DNA of 64,000 nt from Planctomonas sp. JC2975 (GTDB taxonomy: Bacteria > Actinomycetota > Actinomycetes > Actinomycetales > Microbacteriaceae). Below are positions 16,687 through 25,587 of this stretch, piece after piece. Within the stretch, counting starts at the first letter, position 1; every line of letters begins with the position of its first letter. The DNA lies in the NCBI RefSeq assembly GCF_012985205.1, contig NZ_JABEKS010000001.1:496001-560000 (forward strand). Direction: 5' to 3'. The notes beneath the pieces were generated by a model. The model did not search any database, was not told where the DNA came from, and saw nothing but the letters and a program-made list of their open reading frames with translations. Position numbers and translations under genes: made by a program.

Positions 16687-19206
16687 CTACTGCGGGCGGA
16701 GCACCGACATCGCGTCCCGAAGCGTCAGGCCGGGAAGGTACGCGCGCACCAAGGCGAGACCGATGGCGGGAAGCGCAGCCGGATCCGGGTACGCCAGGAG
16801 CAGCGGCCTGAGCTCCGGCTGGAACTTGCGCTTGAAGGCGAGGAGCGAGCGGAATCCGTACATGGCCTCGAGCGAGGCGGCCAGGAAGCGCAGCACGGCG
16901 TCGACGGTGCTCTCCGCCGACTCCTCGGACGGGGTGCTGCGTGCCAGCGGTGCTGCCGACAGGCTCAGGTACGTCATCCCGTCGTCGCGGGCCTGCTCGG
17001 CCGCGCCGGCGATGAGGAACTCCATCACACCGTTCGGGCCGTCGATCCGCCGACGCATGAAATCGAGCGTCCAGCCGACGACACGCCCTCGGTCGAAGCC
17101 GGGCATCCAACTGGTCACCGCTTCGATCGAGCCGTCTTGCGCGCGAGCGAGCATGAGTGCGACATCCAGGTCTCGCAGCTCGTCCAGGCCGCCCAGCGTG
17201 AAGCCCATCTCCGGGAGGTCCTTCTGCGCGACCCATTGCTCGGAGATGTCGGCGACCTGGGACATGGTCTCGCGGGAGAGTTTCGAATGGCTCGTCCACT
17301 CGAGCGTGAGCCCGTCCCGGCGGGCTCGGTTGACGGAAGTGCGGACATCCTGCCAGCGCTTCCCCGTTGTCGACCAGTTCTGCGGTGAGATGACCGCTTC
17401 CTCGGCCACCACGATCCGGTCCCACCCGATCTGCTCGAAATGCTCGTCCCAGTCGGCGGCGTCGATGCTGTAGAACACAGGCGTCCAGCCGTGGTCGTCG
17501 CAGTGCCTGGCGAACTCCGCCATCGCGCCGGGTCTGGACTCGTCGCGGCCGAATGCACCGCCGATCGTGATGGCCACGCCGCCGACGACCCGGTATCCGA
17601 TCGCCGTGTCGTTGCCGGAACCGAACCAGTAGGAGGTCTGAGTCCAGGTGGTCATGAACGACAGGTGGTCGCCGCCGAACGTGGTCAGGATCCGCCTCGC
17701 GCGTTCGGCCTCGGCCGCTGACGACCCCGGCCGCGCAAGGATCGCCGGCACGGCGGCGATGATCGCGACGGCCCAGAAGACAGGACCGACCCCGTGGTAC
17801 AGGATTGCGCCGGCCGGCGTCGACGGCAGGAAGTCCGGCACCTCGCGATGCAGGAACTCCACGGGGACGAACCGCTCGAGGGCATCGAACATGAGCTCCC
17901 ATACGGTGACCGGGTGGGAGAACGCGACGTCGCGCAAAGCCCAGCCCAACGAGACGTACAGCGCCGCAAGCGCTATCGCCGCGCCGGCGACGATCGTCAG
18001 GTAGCGCAGCAGGGCGTGACGTGCCGGCGCAACGGTGAAGCTCCGCCGCGTCGCGATGAGCAGTACTGCGGTCACCGTGGGGGCGACGACTGTGGCCCCG
18101 AGGGTGACGACGACGCCCCACGAACTCCGCTGCGGAAGGCCTTCGACACCGGGAACGCCTGCGTGCGGGAGGAACCCCAGGTAGTAGCCGGCGAAGACGG
18201 CGAGCAGGAGGTTCATGGCGATCCCCAGCACGACCGCGAACCTCCGCCCGCGCAGGACGCCCCACGCCACGACGAGGAGGGTGAGCAACGGGAGAATGCT
18301 CAGGGCGATGGCGCCTGGCGAGGCGATCCGCTCGAGCGTGATGGCCTCGACGCAGGAGCGGCTAACGGCGTAGACGCTGCACGCCCGAAGGCCCTGCGGA
18401 TCGGATGCAGACCCCACGTCGAGCAGCATGGCGATCGGCGCCAGCAGGCCGTGCGGTCGACGCGACGCCGCAGCGATCAGCGGCCCGATCGCGCCCGCCG
18501 CGACGACGGATGCCATGAAGACCCGGATCTCGTGATGCGAACTGCGTCCCCACTCCCGCGCCCGCCCTCCCGGCCTCAGCACGACACCGAGCAGGAACCC
18601 GACACCGACGGCCAGCGCACGGTACACGTCGACAGGATCACCGCGGTAAAGCAGAAACATGAGCACCGCGAGCGTGGTGAGCACGCGCATCCGCCGCCGG
18701 GTTCTCGGTGTGGCGAACGCGCTGGCCGCCATCACCGCTCCGGCCACACCCGTCAGCGGATCCACGATCAGGGATGCACGCACACTGGCGTCCCAGATGC
18801 CACCCGCATAGCCGATGACCGCCTGGAAGGCGGCGCCCAGCACGTCGGCTGCGATCGCCGTGGCGAAGAAGGCCAGGATGGTTCGCCACGTGCCGAGTCG
18901 CCGTTCGCTGATCGCCAGCAGGACGCCGCCCCCGACGAGCGCCACGATCAGGGCAACATAGTCCTGTGCCAGCATCAGCGACGTGACGGGCGACCACCAG
19001 TGCCCCCAGAATGCGAGCGGTTCGAACCCGGTCGCGAACATCCATGGGACGGGTGCGCGAAGACCGCCGGGACGGGCGAGCACCAGGGTCATCACGGCCA
19101 CCACGCTCAGGTAGATGATGGTGAACGGGATCCTCGACGCACCCTGAATCATGCGGCGTACCGTCGCTTCGCGCCCGGGCATCTTCGTGGCTTTCACGGA
19201 GGTCAT
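16687..19206 (-). CDS. MprF-like membrane protein with DUF2156 (aminoacyl-phospholipid synthase) domain
   Basis: An 839-residue integral membrane protein. The N-terminal half has a rhomboid-like six-helix region (about 25-220, ending in R-rich loops) and more helices to about 500. The C-terminal DUF2156/LPG_synthase_C domain runs about 520-830 (GGDHLSFMTTWTQTSYWFGS, MGFTLGGLDEL, VMEFLIAGAAEQARDDG). In MprF this domain moves lysine or alanine from tRNA to phosphatidylglycerol. Here the flippase-like half differs from classic MprF, so substrate and direction are inferred. GGAGAAG lies about 10 nt before ATG 19206. It may influence resistance to cationic peptides. Confidence 0.75.
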   Translation of the reverse strand: MTSVKATKMPGREATVRRMIQGASRIPFTIIYLSVVAVMTLVLARPGGLRAPVPWMFATGFEPLAFWGHWWSPVTSLMLAQDYVALIVALVGGGVLLAISERRLGTWRTILAFFATAIAADVLGAAFQAVIGYAGGIWDASVRASLIVDPLTGVAGAVMAASAFATPRTRRRMRVLTTLAVLMFLLYRGDPVDVYRALAVGVGFLLGVVLRPGGRAREWGRSSHHEIRVFMASVVAAGAIGPLIAAASRRPHGLLAPIAMLLDVGSASDPQGLRACSVYAVSRSCVEAITLERIASPGAIALSILPLLTLLVVAWGVLRGRRFAVVLGIAMNLLLAVFAGYYLGFLPHAGVPGVEGLPQRSSWGVVVTLGATVVAPTVTAVLLIATRRSFTVAPARHALLRYLTIVAGAAIALAALYVSLGWALRDVAFSHPVTVWELMFDALERFVPVEFLHREVPDFLPSTPAGAILYHGVGPVFWAVAIIAAVPAILARPGSSAAEAERARRILTTFGGDHLSFMTTWTQTSYWFGSGNDTAIGYRVVGGVAITIGGAFGRDESRPGAMAEFARHCDDHGWTPVFYSIDAADWDEHFEQIGWDRIVVAEEAVISPQNWSTTGKRWQDVRTSVNRARRDGLTLEWTSHSKLSRETMSQVADISEQWVAQKDLPEMGFTLGGLDELRDLDVALMLARAQDGSIEAVTSWMPGFDRGRVVGWTLDFMRRRIDGPNGVMEFLIAGAAEQARDDGMTYLSLSAAPLARSTPSEESAESTVDAVLRFLAASLEAMYGFRSLLAFKRKFQPELRPLLLAYPDPAALPAIGLALVRAYLPGLTLRDAMSVLRPQ

Positions 19207-19336
19207 CGCAGAAGAGTCTTCTCCTTCGTGGGGGCGCCCCCGACCGGCTGAGCGCGTGCTTCAGAATTGTGACAGCCCACGCACATGTCGCGCTACGCGC
19301 ACTCACGGCCGGTGCCGGTGAGGCGTGAAGGTCCTC

Positions 19337-20158
19337 TCAGCGTGAGCGGGCCGCGTACTCCTCGAGGCGTTGCTGGGCCTGCGCATATCCCGTGGCAGCC
19401 GGTGCGACTCCGCCGTCCCTGATGGTGGTGGCGACGGCGACCGCAGCGTCGATGGCTGCCCGGTACGGAAGCGACCCTGTGCTGACCCTGCGGACGCCGA
19501 GCTCTCCGAGCTCGGAGAGCGTCAAGAGAGCGGTGACGAGCACATTGAGCGGGACCGGGACCCCTGCCGCCAGCTTCTCGAGCGCCTCGGGCGGCAGGCC
19601 TCCGGCGTCTGGGGCCCCTGTTCGTCCTGGCACGAAAACGCCGTCGGCACCCGCTTCGACGTAGACCTTCGCGCGTTCGAGCGTGCGTTCAGGCGTCGCA
19701 TCGATACCGAACCAGTAGGTGTCGACGCGCGCGTTCACGAAGACTCCCGGTGCCGCGGCCTTGATCGCGCGGATCTTCCCGGCGACGACACCGGGATCGA
19801 CGAGTCGGCCGGACTGCGAGTCCTCGAGGTTCACCCCCGCCACGCCCAGTTCCGCGACATACGCGGCGACTTCACCCGCGTCATCGCTGAATCCGTCCTC
19901 CACATCGGCGGTGACGTGCACAGGCAGTACTCGGAGGGCGTGCACCAGGTCGCGCGTGGTCTCGCGGCTCGCGCCGCCTGCATCCGGGGTTCCATGGGCG
20001 GCATTCACGCCGAAGCTCGTGGTTCCCACTGCTGGGAATCCGGCTTCCGTGAACGCCAGCGCGGAGGAGACATCCCAAGCGTTCGGCAACAGCAGCGGCA
20101 GGGGACCTCGATGCAGCTCGGCGAAGCCCGGCCGCGCGTCGGACGGTTCAGCGGTCAT
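19337..20158 (-). CDS. Isocitrate lyase/PEP mutase superfamily protein
   Basis: A 273-residue TIM-barrel enzyme. Superfamily motifs are TADVEDGFSD (metal-binding acidic cluster), GVNLEDSQSG and FVNARVDTYW. It is nearest to the oxaloacetate decarboxylase/PEP mutase-like group rather than true AceA, because the KKCGH catalytic loop is absent. The reaction is therefore a C-C or P-C lyase on a small 2-oxo acid, unspecified. ATG 20158 has AAAGGATC upstream and is preferred over the in-frame 20176 start. The gene stands alone. Confidence 0.8.
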   Translation of the reverse strand: MTAEPSDARPGFAELHRGPLPLLLPNAWDVSSALAFTEAGFPAVGTTSFGVNAAHGTPDAGGASRETTRDLVHALRVLPVHVTADVEDGFSDDAGEVAAYVAELGVAGVNLEDSQSGRLVDPGVVAGKIRAIKAAAPGVFVNARVDTYWFGIDATPERTLERAKVYVEAGADGVFVPGRTGAPDAGGLPPEALEKLAAGVPVPLNVLVTALLTLSELGELGVRRVSTGSLPYRAAIDAAVAVATTIRDGGVAPAATGYAQAQQRLEEYAARSR

Positions 20159-20207
20159 CGTGATCCTTTCGCGCACACTGGGTGCAGCCGCTGCCTCTAC
20201 CTCGGAC

Positions 20208-20594
20208 TCAGCTTCTGAGAGCTTCGGCGAGCCCGTTCAGCAGACCGTTCAGGCGGTCGAGCACCACGGTGTCCGCGGACAGCCCATAGGTATCGGCCAG
20301 CCCGCGAGGGTCGTGATACGCGACCCTGGTCTGTCCTCCGTCATCCCAGATGAGCATGCGGAGCGGGAGATCGAGTCCAACCGCTGGCTCGCTCTGCATG
20401 AGAACGGTGCCGACGGCAGGGTTCCCGAAGACGAGCACCACCTCGTCCGCGAGCTCGAGGCCGGCGGCTCTGGCCCCGGCCGCGTGGTCGATGGTCGCGA
20501 ACAGCTGGATGCCTTTTCCCGCGAGCTCCTGCTCCAGGCGCCGCGCAGCATCCGCCACCGAACCCGGGATTTCGGCGACTACCGGACCGTTCAT
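20208..20594 (-). CDS. DUF302 domain protein
   Basis: A 128-residue cytosolic protein. DUF302 features are the LEQELAGKGIQLFATIDHAAGA region and VLVFGNPAVGTVLMQSEPAVGLDLPLRMLIW split over residues 50-85. The fold binds small hydrophobic ligands; no catalytic residues are defined. Its ATG overlaps the stop of the upstream membrane protein as ATGA (20591-20594), so the two are coupled. Confidence 0.85.
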   Translation of the reverse strand: MNGPVVAEIPGSVADAARRLEQELAGKGIQLFATIDHAAGARAAGLELADEVVLVFGNPAVGTVLMQSEPAVGLDLPLRMLIWDDGGQTRVAYHDPRGLADTYGLSADTVVLDRLNGLLNGLAEALRS

Positions 20595-21091
20595 GCCGAC
20601 ACTTCCTTCGTTTCGACCGCCTCTTCCTGCCTGATGCGGACTCGGATGGCCAGAATCCCGACCGCGACGCCGAGCAAGGCCACGGCGACCACGACCCAGA
20701 TGGGGAGGCGCAGGTCGATCGCCAGCACGATGCAGAAGCCGTCGAAGAACGAGATGAGCACGAACCCAACGTGTCCGAGGAACGCTCGACGCCAGGTCGA
20801 TGTCTGGGCCCGGAGTGTCCGCCGCGCACGTTCCGTTCGCCAGAGCATGTACAGGCCGAGGACTCCGAGAATCGGGAACGCGATGCGCCTGGCGACGTCG
20901 AGCTCGGACCAATCGACCGACACGACCACCACGAGTGCGATCACGGCAGTCCACACGCACGTGGCATAGGCCACGAAGCCGGCCGATCTCGGCGAGTTCG
21001 GCAAGCGCACGAACACCACGATCCCCAAAGTGAATGCCGCCACGGCGGCGGCCGCGTGCACCGTGATCAGAAGAATGTGCAAGAAGTCCAT
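20591..21091 (-). CDS. Predicted multi-pass membrane protein, unknown
   Basis: A 166-residue protein with about five hydrophobic segments (residues 4-28, 38-60, 68-88, 108-125, 132-152) and a charged C-terminus RVRIRQEEAVETKEVSA. I do not recognise the family. GAAGG precedes ATG 21091. It is translationally coupled to DUF302, and together they may form a small membrane-associated unit. It diverges from the single-pass protein at 21332 with a 240-nt gap in which I see no gene. Confidence 0.7.
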   Translation of the reverse strand: MDFLHILLITVHAAAAVAAFTLGIVVFVRLPNSPRSAGFVAYATCVWTAVIALVVVVSVDWSELDVARRIAFPILGVLGLYMLWRTERARRTLRAQTSTWRRAFLGHVGFVLISFFDGFCIVLAIDLRLPIWVVVAVALLGVAVGILAIRVRIRQEEAVETKEVSA

Positions 21092-21331
21092 GGCGCCTTC
21101 GACGAACGGATGCGTGCGAGTGAGGTCGAGTCTGCCAAAGCGGCTCACAACCGAGTCGGACCCGCCCACCGCACCGGATGACGTCATCGTACGGCCGGCA
21201 GTCGCTCGGGCGATAGCGCGGATGCTCTGCCTGCGGGAACGAAGCACTCCGGATTCCCTGATGCGGTCCCGGACGTACCCTGGGCGTGATCGCTCCGCCC
21301 CGCGGAGCGGGGGTCGCGAAAGGTACGAATC

Positions 21332-22168
21332 GTGGACGAGCGGCGGCGACTGCTGGAACGCGTGTATTCGCGCGCCGGCGCATCCGAGGAGCCGGAGCCG
21401 CACGTGGATCCCGTCACCGGTGAGGCCGTGAGCATGACGAGGAGCCAGTGGGCGCTCGCCGAATACGACCGCGTGCGCGGGTCGGAGACAGCCCGAGCGT
21501 CGGGCGTCCGCGCACGGGATGACACCATCGATCCACCGGAAGACTGGAACGACGATGAGGTCGATGACGAGCTGCCGCCGGCCGGTCCGAGGCCGGAGTG
21601 GCGATCCGGACCGATGGCGAATCGTCTCAGGAAGGCGGCGCCTGTGCTCGCGGTCGTCGGTGGACTCGCTCTCGGGTCCGTCCTGACGCTGGGTGTCGAG
21701 GAAGCGGTGACATCGGCCCCGCCCCAGAACATTGCCGACGGGACGCCGGGACCGTCGTTCGCTCCGGTCGGCGCGCCCGCGGTCGGTTCGGGGGACGGCG
21801 ACGAGGCGGACACTCTGTCCACCGTCGCGCGCTACTTCGCGGACACCCCCACGGCGCTCCCCCTTTCCGTCGAGACGACCCGCGGGTTCGATGCGACGTC
21901 TTTCCGACTCGTCGCAGGCGGCGTCAGCACACGGGAGAGCAGTGCTATCTATGCCGCCCACCGACTCGACGGCGACTACTGTCTCGTCGCGGTCACCGGA
22001 GCCGGCCGAGCGGCCGAGACATGCGCCACGCTGGACGGCATCACACGGAACGGACTCTGGCTCGCGAAGGAGGCCTCACAGGCGAGCAACGGCCGACGCC
22101 TCACCGTCACCGTGACCTGGGCAACCGACGGGACGATCACCTGGGTGGCGGTACCAGCCGTCGGCTGA
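21332..22168 (+). CDS. Single-pass membrane protein, unknown
   Basis: 278 residues. A hydrophilic acidic cytosolic part (about 1-95) contains EDWNDDEVDDELPP, one membrane helix APVLAVVGGLALGSVLTLGV lies at about 107-126, and an extracytoplasmic domain contains two cysteines about 15 residues apart (DGDYCLVAV and AETCATL). AAAGG precedes the GTG start. The topology resembles an anti-sigma factor or membrane sensor, but no zinc motif or sigma gene is adjacent and I cannot assign a family. Confidence 0.65.
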   Translation: MDERRRLLERVYSRAGASEEPEPHVDPVTGEAVSMTRSQWALAEYDRVRGSETARASGVRARDDTIDPPEDWNDDEVDDELPPAGPRPEWRSGPMANRLRKAAPVLAVVGGLALGSVLTLGVEEAVTSAPPQNIADGTPGPSFAPVGAPAVGSGDGDEADTLSTVARYFADTPTALPLSVETTRGFDATSFRLVAGGVSTRESSAIYAAHRLDGDYCLVAVTGAGRAAETCATLDGITRNGLWLAKEASQASNGRRLTVTVTWATDGTITWVAVPAVG

Positions 22169-22245
22169 GCCCGTTGCAGCGTCCCAGTCGGCGCGAGTAG
22201 GTGCGGGAGGAAGGCGCCGCCTTTTCGCGCCTCTATGGTTATCGA

Positions 22246-22493
22246 TATGCAGATCCGGGACGCCCAGCCATCCGATCAGGCGCGCATCGACGCCGTCGTC
22301 GCGGCGGCGTTCGACGAGGAGTCGGACGGTCGGGTCGTCAGGATGGTTCACGCGCTCGACGACGGTCATGACCGTGCTCCGCGAGGTCGTCATCGTCACC
22401 GCATCCCCTACCGATCCGCTCGTCCACCGCTTCGCCAGGGACCTCCGCCGCCGAGGGCTGCCCCACTCGACCCTGGCCGGCGACCAGTCGTAG
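22246..22493 (+). pseudogene. GNAT acetyltransferase remnant plus out-of-frame tail
   Basis: ATG 22246 begins MQIRDAQPSDQARIDAVVAA, a clear GNAT N-terminus, but the frame loses resemblance to the family after about 37 residues and degenerates into Arg/Pro noise. A second frame (22368-22493) reads as a soluble 41-residue fragment REVVIVTASPTDPLVHRFAR and so on. Neither is a whole domain, so this looks like a deleted and frameshifted gene. Confidence 0.5.
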
Positions 22494-22579
22494 GTACGTC
22501 ATGATGCGGACCGCGTCGAGAGGATGCTGATCCGCCCGGTCAATCGAAATACCCTGATGAACGATGAGGGCACGAACGC

Positions 22580-22732
22580 TCAGGGGCGGTAGTCGTCGCG
22601 AGGTTGCTCATACAGCTTGGTCGCGTAGTCGTCCGCGCTGCGGCCGCCGTTGAGTGCCCCGCCAACCTGTTTCAGCACGTCAGTCGCCCGAAGACGGAGT
22701 CGGCCGAGCGAGTGCATCAGTCGAGCGAACAT
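22580..22732 (-). CDS. Small hypothetical protein, 50 aa
   Basis: A 50-residue amphipathic basic protein starting MFARLMHSLGRLRLRATDVL and ending YEQPRDDYRP. Codons favour G/C in the third position as in the neighbours. No Shine-Dalgarno is visible, but TACGGT lies exactly 6 nt before the ATG, the leaderless arrangement seen at several confirmed genes here. The family is unknown. Without that promoter the frame would not be convincing, because a longer open frame runs through it. Confidence 0.45.
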   Translation of the reverse strand: MFARLMHSLGRLRLRATDVLKQVGGALNGGRSADDYATKLYEQPRDDYRP

Positions 22733-22738
22733 ATCCAA

Positions 22739-22744
22739 ACCGTA
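22739..22744 (-). promoter_or_regulatory. -10 box (leaderless) for the 50-aa gene
   Basis: Minus-strand TACGGT, 6 nt before ATG 22732, predicts transcription starting at the A of the start codon. Confidence 0.4.
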
Positions 22745-23117
22745 CGCCCCGGCGAAAGCGCGCAGAAGGGGCGTCGACGAGCACGCTGCCGTATCACTCG
22801 TGTTGCGTAGCGGGATAACGCTTCGAGCGTGGCTATCCGTTGCCGTCAGCGCAGGTCTGGTGGGCGGCTGTTTGGCCGTGGCCGTTGGTGTCGAGCTGTA
22901 CCGGAGTGGAAGCGGTCGTCGACCCTCCCGTGTCGCCACCCTTGGATCCGCCCTTGGTGCTGGCATCGGACGGTGTGCTCGGCTGTGGCGAATACGCGGA
23001 TGACAGGAGGGCGCCGCCGGTACCACCGGTGAGGGTGTCCGACGCGGCGATCAGGAGGTTCACGCCGCCCTGAATCGGCCGTGGAAACAAATGTGGGCAA
23101 AACCATCCTGAAACACA
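22745..23117. other. Non-coding or decayed stretch
   Basis: No convincing gene is seen. A minus-strand frame here is Gly/Ser/Thr-rich (STPSDASTKGGSKGGDTGG) and could be a scrap of a secreted-protein linker. A plus-strand frame has one hydrophobic run. Both lack starts and conserved motifs. Together with the GNAT remnant it suggests an eroding region before tRNA-Met. Confidence 0.4.
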
Positions 23118-23148
23118 GGAACGGCAGCCCATCGAGGACTGCCGTTCC
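23118..23148 (-). terminator. Terminator after tRNA-Met
   Basis: Perfect 10-bp stem GGAACGGCAG/CTGCCGTTCC with an 11-nt loop, 18 nt beyond the tRNA 3' end. On the minus strand it is followed by TGTGTTTC. Confidence 0.65.
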
Positions 23149-23166
23149 CAGTGTTCACAAAGGGTG

Positions 23167-23240
23167 TAGGGCGGGCGGGACTTGAACCCGCGACCCAGGG
23201 ATTATGAGTCCCCTGCTCTGACCAGCTGAGCTACCGCCCC
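23167..23240 (-). tRNA. tRNA-Met (anticodon CAT, elongator)
   Basis: 74-nt cloverleaf. The acceptor GGGGCGG pairs with CCGCCCT. The D arm is GCTCAGCTGGTCAGAGC, the anticodon arm loop ACTCATAA gives CAU, and the T arm is GCGGGTTCAAGTCCCGC. Overall it resembles actinobacterial elongator Met. tRNA-Ile2 shares the CAU anticodon but is less similar. CCA is not encoded. Confidence 0.9.
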
Positions 23241-23261
23241 TCGGCGAACCGAACGTTCCGC

Positions 23262-24518
23262 CTAGTCCGCGGCCGCGGGCGCCACGTCGTCGACGACGAG
23301 GTCCGGAACCGCCTCACCACGATACAGGCACTCGAACGTGTTCAGCGTGCGCTCGATGTCGTGCGCGGCGATGAGGCGCAGCGACTCCTTCTTCATGGCC
23401 GTGAGCTCATCCTGCGGCATGCGGAAGATGTGCTCGAGCTTGTCCGCGAGCTCATGCGCGTTGCCCGGCTGGAACAGGTATCCGTTCTCACCATCGTGCA
23501 CCAGATGCGGCAGCGCCATGGCGTTGGCCGCCACGACCGGGAGTGCGGATGCCATGGCCTCCATCGTCACGATCGATTGCAGCTCGGCGATGGACGGCAT
23601 CGCCAAAACGGTGGCGCGCGTGTACGCCTCGCGCAGCTCGTCATCCGACACGTATCCGGTGAACGTCACGCGATCGGAGATGCCGAGCTGATGCGTGAGC
23701 TGCTCGAGGTTCTTCAGCTGATCGCCACCGCCGACGATCTCGAGCTTCGTGTCGAGATCCCCGGGAAGCAACGAGATGGCGCGGATGAGCACGTCGATCT
23801 GCTTCTCGCCCGTCACGCGACCGACGAAGATCACCCGGTTCTCCGTGCGCGGCTCGAAGCTAGGCGTGTACTTCTGAGCGTCGATGCCGCAGGAGATGGC
23901 GTACACGCCGCGCAGGCCGGTGTTCCGCTCAAGGAATTCGGCGGCCTTGTGCGTGGGCGTTGTGACAGCGGCGGCTCGGCTGAACGAGCGCTCGGCGGCC
24001 TTCCAGGCCAGACCGATCGACCACTGCTGCAGCCACTTGGGGATGGGAGCGAAGTCGAGCAGGTTCTCCGGCATGAAGTGGTTGGTTCCGATCAGCCGGA
24101 TGCCTCGCTTCTTCGCCTCGACCGAGAGCCCCCGACCGACCACGATGTGCGACTGGAAGTGCACGACATCGGGTTTGACCTCGTCGAGCACGCGAGCGCT
24201 TCGCTGCTTGATGAACCACGGCAGCGTGAACCGCAGCCAGTCGTGCGGATACCACCGCCAGCTCGGGAGCCGGTGCATCACCATGCGCTGGCCTTCGTGC
24301 TCCTCGATCCACGTTCCGTGCTTGCGAGAGGCCGACGGCGCCACGACGTGCACCTCGTGCCCGCGCGCAACGAGCCCCGCGGCCAGTCGCTCCGCGAATC
24401 GGGCTGCACCGTTCACATCCGGGGCGAAGGTGTCTGCACCGATCAGAACCTTCAGAGGCTTGCGCTGCTGCGCCGGTGAAGGCGCGGGGGTCGCAGCGGC
24501 ATCGCGTGAGTCCGTCAA
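23262..24518 (-). CDS. GT4-family glycosyltransferase
   Basis: A 418-residue GT-B enzyme transferring sugar from a nucleotide donor, probably to a lipid or envelope acceptor at the inner membrane. The N-terminal domain has KVLIGADTFAPDVNGAARFAERLA and the acceptor-side GTNHFMPENLL. The C-terminal domain has FVGRVTGEKQIDVLI and the donor loop MPSIAELQSIVTMEAMASALP, with the second conserved Glu retained in MEAMA. The start is TTG 24518 behind AAAAGGAC; the frame upstream is non-coding. It resembles mannosyl/glucosyl-diacylglycerol and PimB-type enzymes, but the acceptor cannot be named. It lies alone between tRNA-Met and the transporter. Confidence 0.85.
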   Translation of the reverse strand: MTDSRDAAATPAPSPAQQRKPLKVLIGADTFAPDVNGAARFAERLAAGLVARGHEVHVVAPSASRKHGTWIEEHEGQRMVMHRLPSWRWYPHDWLRFTLPWFIKQRSARVLDEVKPDVVHFQSHIVVGRGLSVEAKKRGIRLIGTNHFMPENLLDFAPIPKWLQQWSIGLAWKAAERSFSRAAAVTTPTHKAAEFLERNTGLRGVYAISCGIDAQKYTPSFEPRTENRVIFVGRVTGEKQIDVLIRAISLLPGDLDTKLEIVGGGDQLKNLEQLTHQLGISDRVTFTGYVSDDELREAYTRATVLAMPSIAELQSIVTMEAMASALPVVAANAMALPHLVHDGENGYLFQPGNAHELADKLEHIFRMPQDELTAMKKESLRLIAAHDIERTLNTFECLYRGEAVPDLVVDDVAPAAAD

Positions 24519-24612
24519 GGAGCCGTCCTTTTCTTCGTGTCGTTGGGAGGGGGGCGTCGGCACGATTCGTCTCACCGGGCTCGACGGCCCGGCGGTGATA
24601 CAAGCCCTTAGT

Positions 24613-25581
24613 CTATGCAGGGCCCTGGCCGCGAGAGGATTCCTGCGCATTCCCGTCGTCATATGTGCGCACACCAGGGTGCGCCCGAGCAAGCAGGAAC
24701 ACGCCGACGATGGCGACGACGCCGGTGAGAATGAAGGCCACCACCTGCCACGGCGCTGCGCCGGCCGCCTCGTTCAGGATCGTGATGCCGATGGCCACGG
24801 CCACAAGCGGATCGATCACAGTAAGACCCGCGATCACCAGATCCGGCGGCCCTGATGCATACGCGTTCTGCACGAAGTACGCACCGACGATCACCGCAGC
24901 CAGCAGGGCGATCACGCAGAACAGCGTGAGCAGGTCGAACTCCTGCTGCTCGATGCGCGAGATGACTGACTTCGCCAGGGTCGCGACGAATCCGTAGAGC
25001 ACGCCGGCGCCGACGACGTAGCCGAGGGCACGAAGCCGCTTGCGCAGGAAGAAGAAGGCGGTCCCGAACACGACGAGGACGCATCCGAGCACGATGAGGA
25101 TCTCGACCAGATCGCGCTCGGTCACCGGCTGCTCGCGCGCCGCGAAGGCTGCCACCAGCACGAACGCTCCGACGCCGCCCACGCACAGGCAGATCGCGAC
25201 GATCGATCGCTTGTTCAGCTTCGTGTGGCTCACCCGCGCGTTGATGAACGCGGTGATCACGAGCGAGACTGCGCCGAGCGGTTGCACGACGATCAGCGGG
25301 GAGAACGCCAGGCTGGTGAGCTGGAGGGCGATCGCGAGTCCGAGCATCAGGGTGCCGAGCACCCACGACGGACGCGCCAGGAGCAGAGCCAGTTGTCGGA
25401 ACTGCAATCCGCCACGGCCGTCGTGGTCGGTGTTCCGTTCCACCTTGGTCACGCCTCGGTGCTGCAATTGCGCGCCGATCGACATGAACACGGCTCCCAG
25501 CAAGGCGATGGGTATGCCGATGAACTGTCGCGGCTGAAGAGCCACCAGGTCGGTCGACGATGCGGCCAAGTCGGTGATCAC
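24613..25581 (-). CDS. DMT/EamA-family membrane transporter (NIPA-like)
   Basis: 322 residues with about nine to ten membrane helices. The first is GIPIALLGAVFMSIGAQLQH. SFGS/NIPA-like features are LAFSPLIVVQPLGAVSLVITA and the internal-repeat counterpart LVIAGLTVIDPLVAVAIGITIL. Members move small metabolites or Mg2+; the substrate here is unknown. GTG 25581 is supported by TAGTGT placed exactly 6 nt upstream (leaderless). It is divergent from def. Confidence 0.8.
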   Translation of the reverse strand: MITDLAASSTDLVALQPRQFIGIPIALLGAVFMSIGAQLQHRGVTKVERNTDHDGRGGLQFRQLALLLARPSWVLGTLMLGLAIALQLTSLAFSPLIVVQPLGAVSLVITAFINARVSHTKLNKRSIVAICLCVGGVGAFVLVAAFAAREQPVTERDLVEILIVLGCVLVVFGTAFFFLRKRLRALGYVVGAGVLYGFVATLAKSVISRIEQQEFDLLTLFCVIALLAAVIVGAYFVQNAYASGPPDLVIAGLTVIDPLVAVAIGITILNEAAGAAPWQVVAFILTGVVAIVGVFLLARAHPGVRTYDDGNAQESSRGQGPA

Positions 25582-25587
25582 CCCATG

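Noticed and set aside
17794-19251. 485-codon plus-strand frame opposite the DUF2156 gene
   Set aside because: Shadow rich in Arg/His/Asp; the minus frame has membrane helices and DUF2156 motifs.
23167-23240. tRNA-Ile2 reading of the CAT anticodon tRNA
   Set aside because: Arms and acceptor resemble elongator tRNA-Met of actinobacteria; lysidine modification cannot be seen in DNA, so Met is the better call.
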